Positions 7,363 through 15,558 of a stretch of DNA of 43,000 nucleotides are shown piece by piece. The DNA comes from Marinomonas shanghaiensis. Lineage in GTDB: Bacteria; Pseudomonadota; Gammaproteobacteria; Pseudomonadales; Marinomonadaceae. The DNA lies in NCBI RefSeq assembly GCF_003259175.1, contig NZ_QGOK01000031.1:1-43000 (forward strand). The letters run 5' to 3'. The notes under the pieces are model-generated. The model had not been told where the DNA came from and made no database searches. It saw only the letters and a list, made by a program, of their open reading frames with translations. The translations under genes were made by a program, and so were the position numbers. Position 1 is the stretch's first letter, and each line of letters starts with the position of its first letter.

Positions 7363-9107
7363 AATTTTACACAACGACAGAAAAAAATGCGCTGATTGTG
7401 ATATCTTTACTTAAAGCTCATGGAATTCGCTATGTAATTGCCTCGCCTGGTAATACAAATACTGCATTGATTGGTAGTATTCAGAAGGATCCTTTTTTTA
7501 AAATTTACTCAGCTGTTGATGAACGCTCTGCTGCTTATATGGCATGCGGTTTGGCCGCAGAAACAGGTGAAGTTGTGGTGCTTAGCTGTACTGGAGCAAC
7601 TGCATCAAGAAACTACGCTCCTGGCATGACGGAAGCCTATTATCGGAAATTGCCAGTATTAGCAATCACTTCAACTCAACAGGTAGCTCGTATTGGTCAT
7701 CATGTGGCGCAAGTTATTGATCGCAGTGTAATTTCCAATGATATTGCTAAGTTCAGTGTAACCTTACCAGTAGTCAAGGATGAAGAAGATTTTTGGGATT
7801 GCGAAATCAAAGTGAATAAAGCTATCCTAGAGTTAACTCGTCACGGTGGTGGACCAGTACATATTAACTTGCCGACTACCTATAGCCTACCGTTTACAGA
7901 GAAAGAAGATATTAATTGCAAAGTAGTGAATCGTTTTACTTTAACAGATCAACTCCCCAAGCTTAACTTAAATAAGCGTGTTTCAATTATTGTTGGTTCA
8001 CAAAATACTTGGAGTATAGAAGCTACAGAAGCATTAGAGATATTTTGTGAAAAATACAATGCTGTCGTATTTTGTGATCATACAAGCGGTTATAAAGGCA
8101 AAAATCGCTTGCTCATTTCGCTTGCTGCTGCACAAGAACTTCACTCAAGGACTGAACTCAAATCGGATTTAACATTGCATATTGGAGAGGTGACGGGTGA
8201 TTATCCTTTGACAAGTATTACAGGGAATGAAGTTTGGCGAATTAGTTTAGATGGTGAAATACGCGATACATTTCGTAAGCTTAAATATGTATTCGAAATG
8301 TCGGAGATGTCCTTTTTTGAGCATTATGCAGAGCAATCTAGCCAACAGTCTACAAATGCCTACTACAATCAATGCATTAATTTTTTGAAATCAGTGCAGA
8401 GTAAAATACCAGAAGTTCCATTTTCTAACGTTTGGCTAGCGTCAAAGTTAGCAGCGAAAATACCACCAGGGTCTGCAATACACTTTGGTATTCTTAATAG
8501 TTTAAGAACGTGGAACTTTTATGATTTACCAGAAACTGTTACATCATTTTCAAATGTTGGTGGTTTTGGTATTGATGGTGGTGTTTCTTCTCTACTTGGC
8601 GCATCTTTAGCAAACTCAAATAAGATCTATTATGGTGTCATCGGTGATCTAGCATTTTTCTATGACCTTAATGCTATCGGTAATCGGCATACAACAAGTA
8701 ACTTGCGTATTCTTCTTGTTAATAATGGTAAAGGAACAGAATTTCGACTTTATAATCACCATGCTTCACATTTTGGTTCTGAATGCGATGAATTCGTTGC
8801 GGCAGCCGGACATTATGGTAATAAATCAAGAACCTTGATTAAAAATTATGCTGAAAATTTAGGGTTTGAGTATTTTTCTGCAAATAATAAGCAAGAATTT
8901 GAAGTAGCCTATCCAAGATTTCTCGAGCCAGAAGTAACGGATAGGCCCATGCTTTTTGAAGTTTTTACTGATAGTGATGAGGAAAGCAAGGCGTTACAGA
9001 TAATGCATAGATTAGAAGTTAGTACAGAAGGTAAAGCAAAGAATACTCTACGAAAAGTGCTTGGGCCTAAAGGTATTGATGTCGTGAAAAAAATGGTGAA
9101 GCGATAA
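7359..9107 (+). CDS. Thiamine diphosphate-binding enzyme, MenD-like
   Basis: A 582-residue ThDP enzyme with the canonical order: N-terminal Pyr domain (SPGNTNTALI at 29-38, catalytic-type Glu55 in VDERSAAYMACGLA), middle domain, and C-terminal PP domain with GDL at 429-431 and NN at 455-456. The wording GDLAFFYDLNAI and SPGNTNTAL is closest to MenD (SPGSRSTPL, GDLSFLHDLN). No menaquinone gene is nearby. It sits between an SDR and a pyruvyltransferase, overlapping the first by ATGA. ThDP enzymes in glycan loci, such as YerE of yersiniose synthesis, add two-carbon units to keto sugars to make branched-chain sugars. A similar role is a hypothesis here. Confidence 0.85.
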   Translation: MKFYTTTEKNALIVISLLKAHGIRYVIASPGNTNTALIGSIQKDPFFKIYSAVDERSAAYMACGLAAETGEVVVLSCTGATASRNYAPGMTEAYYRKLPVLAITSTQQVARIGHHVAQVIDRSVISNDIAKFSVTLPVVKDEEDFWDCEIKVNKAILELTRHGGGPVHINLPTTYSLPFTEKEDINCKVVNRFTLTDQLPKLNLNKRVSIIVGSQNTWSIEATEALEIFCEKYNAVVFCDHTSGYKGKNRLLISLAAAQELHSRTELKSDLTLHIGEVTGDYPLTSITGNEVWRISLDGEIRDTFRKLKYVFEMSEMSFFEHYAEQSSQQSTNAYYNQCINFLKSVQSKIPEVPFSNVWLASKLAAKIPPGSAIHFGILNSLRTWNFYDLPETVTSFSNVGGFGIDGGVSSLLGASLANSNKIYYGVIGDLAFFYDLNAIGNRHTTSNLRILLVNNGKGTEFRLYNHHASHFGSECDEFVAAAGHYGNKSRTLIKNYAENLGFEYFSANNKQEFEVAYPRFLEPEVTDRPMLFEVFTDSDEESKALQIMHRLEVSTEGKAKNTLRKVLGPKGIDVVKKMVKR

Positions 9108-9109
9108 CT

Positions 9110-10231
9110 ATGAAGATTGCTATTCTAACACAGCCACTGCACAACAATTACGGTGGTAATCTACAAAATTTTGCTTTGCAAACCACTCTTAAAAAAATGG
9201 GGCATGACCCTGTTACTATTGATCGCCACCTTACTATCAAGCTAAGAACAAAGCTTAAGCTAGGCTACTTCAAAAACTTAGCTTTATACCATATAAAAGG
9301 CACAGCAAAACCCTTATGGAAAAATTATTTCATATCAAAAAAAAAGCAAGCATACGTACGAGAAGATATAAATTATTTTATTGATCAGCATATCAATAAA
9401 ACTCCTCGACTATACTCTGATGCGTCCGTTGAGAATACTTTTTTACAAAACGATTTTGATGTAGTGATTGTAGGTAGTGACCAAGTATGGCGGCCTATAT
9501 ATTCACCTAATATCTATACATACTATCTTGATTTTCTTCAAGAAAATAAAAAGATAAAAAAGATTGCTTATGCTGCTTCATTTGGTACAGAAGAGTGGGA
9601 ATACAGTCAAGAACAGACTACTCGTTGTAAAGATCTAATTCAGCAGTTTGATCTGGTGACAGTGAGAGAAAAATCAGCTGTTCAGCTTGTAGCTGAGAAA
9701 TTAAATAAAAAAGCCGAGTTTGTACTAGATCCAACACTTCTATTAAGTAGGAAAGATTACATGCAGTTATTTAATGGTAAAGGATTACCAGAAAATAAGG
9801 GGATATATACCTATATACTCGATAGTAGTGATTTGAAAACTCAAGTCGTTGAAATAGCAAAAAAGACATTGGGTCAGGCACTATTTAGTTACCAATGTGA
9901 CGAGCAGAATGTAAATGGCGGGAAGTTACTCAGTGTGGAAGGCTGGGTCAAAGGCTTCTCAGATGCAAATTTTGTTATTACTGATTCTTTTCATGGTTGT
10001 GTGTTTTCGATTATTTTTAACAAACCATTTATAGTCATAGGTAATATAGAGAGAGGTTTATCAAGATTCTACTCTCTGCTAAATACTTTTAATTTAATGG
10101 ATAGGTTAGTGCTTGATGATGAGAAAGCTGTTTTTGAATTAGTGAATAAAGAAATAGATTGGAAGTTCGTGAATTCTCTACTTACAAAACATCAGAGAGA
10201 TTCGATTGCAATTTTAGATGGATATATTTAG
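9110..10231 (+). CDS. Polysaccharide pyruvyl transferase family protein
   Basis: A 373-residue protein of the polysaccharide pyruvyltransferase family (PF04230), a GT-B-like fold that transfers pyruvate from PEP to form ketals on glycans. Typical landmarks are ILTQPLHNNYGGNLQNFALQ at the N-terminus, VVIVGSDQVWRP near 118-129, KIAYAASFG near 150-158, VREKSA near 184 and the C-terminal ITDSFHGCVFSIIFNKPF. The ATG follows the ThDP gene by two bases, so the two are co-translated. About 430 bp of non-coding sequence follows, so this may end a transcription unit. The acceptor is unknown. Some family members transfer groups other than pyruvate. Confidence 0.9.
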   Translation: MKIAILTQPLHNNYGGNLQNFALQTTLKKMGHDPVTIDRHLTIKLRTKLKLGYFKNLALYHIKGTAKPLWKNYFISKKKQAYVREDINYFIDQHINKTPRLYSDASVENTFLQNDFDVVIVGSDQVWRPIYSPNIYTYYLDFLQENKKIKKIAYAASFGTEEWEYSQEQTTRCKDLIQQFDLVTVREKSAVQLVAEKLNKKAEFVLDPTLLLSRKDYMQLFNGKGLPENKGIYTYILDSSDLKTQVVEIAKKTLGQALFSYQCDEQNVNGGKLLSVEGWVKGFSDANFVITDSFHGCVFSIIFNKPFIVIGNIERGLSRFYSLLNTFNLMDRLVLDDEKAVFELVNKEIDWKFVNSLLTKHQRDSIAILDGYI

Positions 10232-10660
10232 TTGGCTGTTTTAATATGTAAGAAAATAAAAGTTTTTTCGATTTTGGCGCATCTACCAGATTAAACGTTT
10301 AAATACTATTGCTTTTTAATTTTTAGAGTGATAGATGTAATTAGAGATGGGTTATGATTTATATATATGAGATATGTTGTCTTTAGTTGCTGTATGATTT
10401 GGTTTTTATAAGTTTAAATTGTTGCTATGGATGTTTTGTTTTTAAATAGAAGATTAAAATAGTCCTTCATGTGAAAAAAATACATTATATAGGTTCTGTT
10501 CGTTGAGTCTTTTATTTAGAATATTCCAAATTATTTTTCTGTAAGGCTTTAATGAATTCTAGCCTAATGAAACTAAAGTATTTGACTGTACTTATTGGTT
10601 GTAAAAATTTTATCTGTATTAAAGATAAGTTGTTTTAACTGTTAAAAAACTAGGATTCCA
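10232..10660. other. AT-rich intergenic gap
   Basis: About 430 bp, strongly AT-rich, with no convincing ORF, repeat of the REP families or strong hairpin-plus-U-tract. It separates the pyruvyltransferase from a run of AT-rich glycosyltransferase genes that are also widely spaced, unlike the overlapping genes before it. Confidence 0.6.
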
Positions 10661-11605
10661 ATGGAAAAGCCATTAATATCTATAATATTGCCGACTTATA
10701 ATGTAGCTGCACATATAGAAAGGTGTCTGAACTCTTGCCTGAATCAAGAATTTACTAATTATGAGATAATTATTGTAGATGATTGTTGTACAGATAATTC
10801 AATTGAAATTGCTAGTTCTTTTGCATTCAAAGATAGTCGTATAAAAATAGTTAAGCATGAAAAGAATTTAGGGACATACCATGCGCGTAAAACAGGGACT
10901 TATAGTGCTAAAGGTAATTTTATTCTTTATTTGGATCCGGATGATGAGTTGACTAACAAATCATTAACCACTTTCAGTGAATTAATAAAAAAGTATCCAT
11001 ATCTAGATTTATTATTGTTTAATTTTGAAATTATACCAAGTGTCAGATTTTGGAATGTAAAGCCAACAGTTCCCTGTGGTGTTTTTAAAGAAAAAATATC
11101 GCATGAAATTTTAAAAGAAAATAGATTGACATATGGAACTCCTGGGAAATTATATTCAAAAAAATCTGCAATAAAGGGGTTCGATTGCTTGTCTGTTGGA
11201 GAAAATATACGGCTGGTTTATGGTGAAGATGCATTAATTTTTTCAGCTATTCTATTAAATGCAAATTTTGCTGTTGGGGTAAGTGATGTTTTATACTTGT
11301 ATTATCAAAATGAAACATCTATTACAATGACAAAAGGAGATAGTGCTATTTTTGATAGAATACAGCAATTGGAATTAGTTATATTTCATTTGAATGAGCT
11401 TAAGAATAAGTGTCAAATGCCTAGTAGTGTGGAAGTTTTTATTAATAGAATGGAAGTGGATAAGCTTAAGTTATTTAAAAAAGTTGTAAAAACAAATTTT
11501 GATTATTTAAATGTGATGTTTAAGATTGTCCTTAAAGGTAAATCCTTTATTGATATTGTTAGAGTCTTCATCTTTCTTCTAACGCTAACAAATAAAAAAA
11601 TGTAA
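10661..11605 (+). CDS. Glycosyltransferase family 2
   Basis: A 314-residue GT-A enzyme. The N-terminus ISIILPTYNVAAHIERCLNSCL, the IIIVDDCCTDNS nucleotide-binding strand (about 37-48), KNLGTYHARKTG and the metal-binding YLDPDDEL (about 90-97) are diagnostic of GT2. The body to about 230 is catalytic. The C-terminus ends in a hydrophobic, basic segment (FIDIVRVFIFLLTLTNKK) that may contact the membrane. AGGA precedes the ATG. Codon use is very AT-rich compared with the 15-22 kb genes, suggesting separate acquisition. The sugar and linkage cannot be told. Confidence 0.93.
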   Translation: MEKPLISIILPTYNVAAHIERCLNSCLNQEFTNYEIIIVDDCCTDNSIEIASSFAFKDSRIKIVKHEKNLGTYHARKTGTYSAKGNFILYLDPDDELTNKSLTTFSELIKKYPYLDLLLFNFEIIPSVRFWNVKPTVPCGVFKEKISHEILKENRLTYGTPGKLYSKKSAIKGFDCLSVGENIRLVYGEDALIFSAILLNANFAVGVSDVLYLYYQNETSITMTKGDSAIFDRIQQLELVIFHLNELKNKCQMPSSVEVFINRMEVDKLKLFKKVVKTNFDYLNVMFKIVLKGKSFIDIVRVFIFLLTLTNKKM

Positions 11606-11943
11606 ATTATATTTTCTTAGAAAAAATGCGTCATACTAATAATGTTGTGTTTTTAAAGGTTAATTGATTTTTAAGAAAATAAAGTGTTTATGTTTTGTTG
11701 AATGATTTTTTTTGTGTGAATTACTAAAGCTAACATTAGTTTCGGTTGATTTTTATTGGGTCTAAGCGTGTTTCTATATTTTATAAAATAAATGATTAAA
11801 AAGGATTCTAATTAGATTTCATGATAAAATTTATTTTTTAGATCATAAGTAATGCGTTGTTTTACTGGAAGTTGTCTTTTATTAGGATGTAAGTGATTTT
11901 TATGCTTAATTCTATGAATTTCAATTAAATTTTTTATATTGTT
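11606..11943. other. AT-rich intergenic gap
   Basis: About 340 bp of T-rich sequence with no supportable gene. It ends in the GGGTGG ribosome-site-like stretch that serves the next gene. Confidence 0.55.
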
Positions 11944-11955
11944 TTGGGTGGTTTT

Positions 11956-13062
11956 TTGAAGGTTTCTCAGGTTTTATATTCAGGTTTTGGCGGGCATGGT
12001 AGTGTTGCATGGGGTGTTTATCATGGCCTGAAATCAAAAGGGTATGATCTGGAAATGCTTTTTTTTGGTATTGAGCCAGTTGCAACTTCTTATAAAGAGC
12101 TATGTTGCAAGAATAATGTTTCTTATAAATATATACGATCAATTAGAAGATTGTCTTTTTTATCTTGGTTTAATGTTTTTTTTCGACTTTTATTATCAAA
12201 ACCAGATGTAGTTATTCTTCATAGTGTTGTTACTTTACTTCCATGTCTTATTTATGCAAAGTTACTTGGTAAAAAAATTATCTTTGTTGAGCACCAAGCT
12301 AATAAATTAAAAAATAAAAAAAATTTTATTATTTCTCGATTAGGTATGCGTTTTTCCGATAAGGTTGTTTATTTAACGGAAGGTTATAAAAAAGAAATGC
12401 TATTATACCTAAAAAAATCCTTTAAATCGGAAAAAGTTGCTGTTATATCAAATGGTATAGATGAATGCTTTTATACATCTAAAAATCAACCTGCACTTAG
12501 TTTAGATAATAATGTTATCCATATTGGTATGGCTGCTAGATTTAACGAAATGCGTCATCAATCTTTTCTATTAGATGTTATTAAATTACTCTCTGAGAAG
12601 AATTTAGTGGCGAAATGGCACCTTAGCTTAGCGGGGGATGGCCCAACTCTTAAAGAAGTAAGAGATAAAGTTGTTGAACTTAAACTTGATAATCAAGTAA
12701 CACTAAATGGCTATTTAGATGAGCAGAGTTTAGTGAAATGGTTTAATGATTTGGATATTTACGTACATGCAACTGCTGGCGAGACACTAAGTACATCAAT
12801 GCTACAGGCTATGTCCTGTTATTTACCTATTGTTGCATCAGACGTAGATGGCGTTGCTAGTTTAATGTCATATAGACCTAAATTTGGAGAGTGTGTCAGT
12901 CCTTTAGATGTTAATGAGTTTTCAGAGGCTATTGAGAAAATTGCGCTAGATAAATCTCTACGATATGAGTATTCAAAAAATTCTCGTTTAGTAGTAGTAG
13001 ATAACTTTAGTATGGATGCGATGTCAAAGCGTTATGATGACCTTATTAAAAGTTTAGATTGA
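11956..13062 (+). CDS. Glycosyltransferase family 4 (GT-B), TTG start
   Basis: A 368-residue GT-B enzyme. The N-terminal domain starts LKVSQVLYSGFGGHGSVAW, with a glycine-rich loop. The C-terminal domain has IGMAARFNEMRHQ near 190 and a donor-binding segment HATAGETLSTSMLQAM. In the usual EX7E motif the second Glu is replaced by Gln (E-x7-Q), which is uncommon. I place the start at TTG 11956, four bases after GGGTGG, because translation from there gives the normal GT4 N-terminus. An in-frame TTG at 11944 is the alternative. The same 15-base initiation context precedes the gene at 25147. Confidence 0.88.
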   Translation: MKVSQVLYSGFGGHGSVAWGVYHGLKSKGYDLEMLFFGIEPVATSYKELCCKNNVSYKYIRSIRRLSFLSWFNVFFRLLLSKPDVVILHSVVTLLPCLIYAKLLGKKIIFVEHQANKLKNKKNFIISRLGMRFSDKVVYLTEGYKKEMLLYLKKSFKSEKVAVISNGIDECFYTSKNQPALSLDNNVIHIGMAARFNEMRHQSFLLDVIKLLSEKNLVAKWHLSLAGDGPTLKEVRDKVVELKLDNQVTLNGYLDEQSLVKWFNDLDIYVHATAGETLSTSMLQAMSCYLPIVASDVDGVASLMSYRPKFGECVSPLDVNEFSEAIEKIALDKSLRYEYSKNSRLVVVDNFSMDAMSKRYDDLIKSLD

Positions 13063-13259
13063 ACGCCTTAAGTCTATAATGATTTTTAGGTTTTTTTTAC
13101 TTTATAATGCTATTCTTATTTAAAAGATGTGTTGAATTTTTTATTATATTAAATATTTTTTTCTATATAGTGTGACATTTTGATGGAGATAATAGATATA
13201 TTTTTTAATTGATTGTTGAGCGAGTTTGATAAAAAATTTTAAAAAAAGAGGCTTTGGGA

Positions 13260-14357
13260 TTGTTAAATATATTGCATGTTATTACAGCGCCATGTGGTGG
13301 CGGAGCTGAAGTTTTAGTGCGAGAGCTGGTTTCGCGCATGAATGACAATGATGTTCAGTCGTCGGCGCTTTATTTTAATACAAATTCCCCCTGCGCTAAA
13401 AATCTTGTACTAGAGCCTAATGAATCTAGCTTAAATGTTGGTTTTAGGGATCCGAAAGCCATACTCTTGTTGCGTGGTGTGATTAAAAAACAACTTGAGT
13501 TGCATGATAATTTAATTGTACATGTTCATCTCATTTGGCCCATGTTGTTTGTCTCTCTCGCAGTAATAGGATTACCGGTAAAACTTGTTTATACGGAGCA
13601 TGCGACGTCAAATAGTCGCCGAAAATACCCGCTCCTTAGGTACATTGAAAAGTTGTTTTATCGCCGCTTTGAAAGAGTGGTTTGCATTTCTGCGGGTACG
13701 AAACTGGCGCTTGACCAGTGGTTGGGAAGTAAACTGGCAGCAAAGAATGAGGTGATTTTTAATGGATCAAGATTGTATTCTGTAAAAGTAAGAAGATGCC
13801 CCAATAATACGATCAATTTTATTTCTATTGGCTCCCTTGTAGGGCATAAGGGGTTTGATCGTACTATTAGGGCACTTGCTGAATGGCGCAATAAGGACTG
13901 GCAATATCTCATTGTCGGTGAGGGACATGAAAGGCACAGTTTAGAAACCCTTATTGCAACGCTTGAGTTATCTGACAAGATAAAATTAATCGGATGGTCT
14001 GATCAAATTGAGCAGCATCTGCATACTGCAGACATACAATTAGTTCCGTCACACTATGAAGGTTTTGGTTTGGCCGCAGTAGAGGGCATGTCGACTGGTT
14101 TGCCGATTATCGCTGCCAACGTGAGTGGGCTCAATGAGGTGTTGGCTGGTGCAGGTCAAGCCGGTTATTTAGTGGATAATCCAGACAGTGATAGCGAGTG
14201 GCTTGACGCGATTGAATTAGGCTTAACAGCTTTGCAGCAGAATACAGAGCAAGTCGTCCAAGATGCGAGAAACAATGCTGAACAATTCAGTCTTGACAGA
14301 ATGGTTAAAAATTATAAGAAAGCCTATTTTTCTTTAGGTTCTGATAGTGAAAATTAA
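13260..14357 (+). CDS. Glycosyltransferase family 4 (GT-B), TTG start
   Basis: A 365-residue GT4 with an N-terminal LNILHVITAPCGGGAEVLVREL acceptor domain. The C-terminal donor domain has ISIGSLVGHKGFDRTIRAL, YLIVGEGHER, a GWSDQIEQHLHTADI strand and an intact EX7E (HYEGFGLAAVEGMSTGLP). TTG 13260 has AGAGG eight bases upstream. The in-frame TTG at 13254 is too close to that site. The 3' end overlaps the next gene by 11 bases. The CGGGAE start is typical of GT4s acting on lipid-linked oligosaccharide. Confidence 0.92.
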   Translation: MLNILHVITAPCGGGAEVLVRELVSRMNDNDVQSSALYFNTNSPCAKNLVLEPNESSLNVGFRDPKAILLLRGVIKKQLELHDNLIVHVHLIWPMLFVSLAVIGLPVKLVYTEHATSNSRRKYPLLRYIEKLFYRRFERVVCISAGTKLALDQWLGSKLAAKNEVIFNGSRLYSVKVRRCPNNTINFISIGSLVGHKGFDRTIRALAEWRNKDWQYLIVGEGHERHSLETLIATLELSDKIKLIGWSDQIEQHLHTADIQLVPSHYEGFGLAAVEGMSTGLPIIAANVSGLNEVLAGAGQAGYLVDNPDSDSEWLDAIELGLTALQQNTEQVVQDARNNAEQFSLDRMVKNYKKAYFSLGSDSEN

Positions 14358-15486
14358 ACTAAAATACAAAGTTGATAAAATTTGGTTCGCGTATTTTGTC
14401 ATCAAATTTTTTTATATGCTATTTGCCCTCTTTGTGTATTCAAAGCTGACTACTTTGGGAGACACTTATCGTTATCTTCGTGGGGATGAAGCTTTTGGTC
14501 CGGGATTATGGCGAGATTCCACAGCTTTGATGGATACATTTGGCTATTCTTTTTCGTTATTGTTAGGCCCTGTTTTGGCGAATATCCCATTTTTAGTGCT
14601 TTCTTGTATTGGTGTGTATTACCCTGTAAATCGATTAAACTTAACTAAAAATCAATTGATTGTGTTGCTGGCTCTGTTGTCCGTCCCCAGCTTTGGTGTA
14701 TGGACATCCATTATTTCGAAAGAAGCTTTTGGTGTTTTCTATCTAGGGATTATTCTCGGGTTTTTTATTGATTATATAAAAAGAAAGCCTAATAAACGAC
14801 ATTTTTTAGTTATTTTTTGTGTTTATCTCTGTGCTCTTTTTAAACCGCAGTATTTGATTGGTATTGCCGCACTCTTTACTTTTGTTTTTATTTCACGAAA
14901 GTTTTCTCTCCGTGGATTCGGAAAAACGGTGATCTTGGCTCTGTTTTTTGTGTTTTCTTTTTTGGCTCTTTATATTTTTAGAAATGAAATAAATGAATTA
15001 AGCTTTATTATACCTATGCATTTTAGTCTGGATGCAGGTTCCACCCGAGAAAATACCATATGGGTGAATGATTTTGATGTGTTTCGAAATGCACCCTATG
15101 GTATGTTTATTGCCTTCTTTGGGCCCACTTTATCGGAAGCTTTGTCTAAACCCACGCATTTATTGGTTTTTATTGAAAGTGCTCTTATTGTAGGGGTATT
15201 TTTATGTGCGCTGTTAAAGTTGTTATTGATCTCTTTTAATACTGGGCGTTTGAATGTTTTTTTTGTCGGTGTGTTTTTAACGGCCACTTTGTGGATACTC
15301 TTTGTGCATTATCCTTTTGGTGCCTTAAACCCGGGTTCTGCCATCCGCTATCGTGAAAATTTTTATGCTTTTTTGGTTATTTTGTTTTACTTTTGTTATA
15401 TTGAAGTTAAGCGAAACTATTTTTACTATCGTCTCGAAAAGTATCGGTATAGATATTTGTCTGAAAAAAAGGCTATGGATTATTAA
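14347..15486 (+). CDS. wzy: Polytopic membrane protein, probable Wzy-like polysaccharide polymerase
   Basis: This 379-residue protein is almost wholly hydrophobic helices (about 10 by eye), with a long periplasmic-type loop around residues 215-255 (HFSLDAGSTRENTIWVNDF). The arrangement TYRYLRGD near the N-terminus, PSFGVWTSIISKEAFGVFYLG in mid-protein and LNPGSAIRYRENF near the C-terminus resembles unclassified Wzy-like proteins in glycan loci. It starts with GTG 14347 inside the end of the preceding glycosyltransferase, so it is coupled to it. It is the only polymerase candidate in the window, which is the main support for calling it Wzy. It could instead be an O-antigen ligase-like or other membrane glycosyltransferase. 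Confidence 0.6.
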   Translation: MKIKLKYKVDKIWFAYFVIKFFYMLFALFVYSKLTTLGDTYRYLRGDEAFGPGLWRDSTALMDTFGYSFSLLLGPVLANIPFLVLSCIGVYYPVNRLNLTKNQLIVLLALLSVPSFGVWTSIISKEAFGVFYLGIILGFFIDYIKRKPNKRHFLVIFCVYLCALFKPQYLIGIAALFTFVFISRKFSLRGFGKTVILALFFVFSFLALYIFRNEINELSFIIPMHFSLDAGSTRENTIWVNDFDVFRNAPYGMFIAFFGPTLSEALSKPTHLLVFIESALIVGVFLCALLKLLLISFNTGRLNVFFVGVFLTATLWILFVHYPFGALNPGSAIRYRENFYAFLVILFYFCYIEVKRNYFYYRLEKYRYRYLSEKKAMDY

Positions 15487-15558
15487 GCGCATGCTATCTT
15501 ATGGCCGAGAAAAGTTTAGTATTAAAAAAATATTTTTATCTAAAAAAGGTTTCTATCT

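Noticed and set aside
7359..9107. Menaquinone biosynthesis menD
   Set aside because: No other men genes are nearby, and it is coupled to sugar-modifying genes. Only the fold and motifs are MenD-like.
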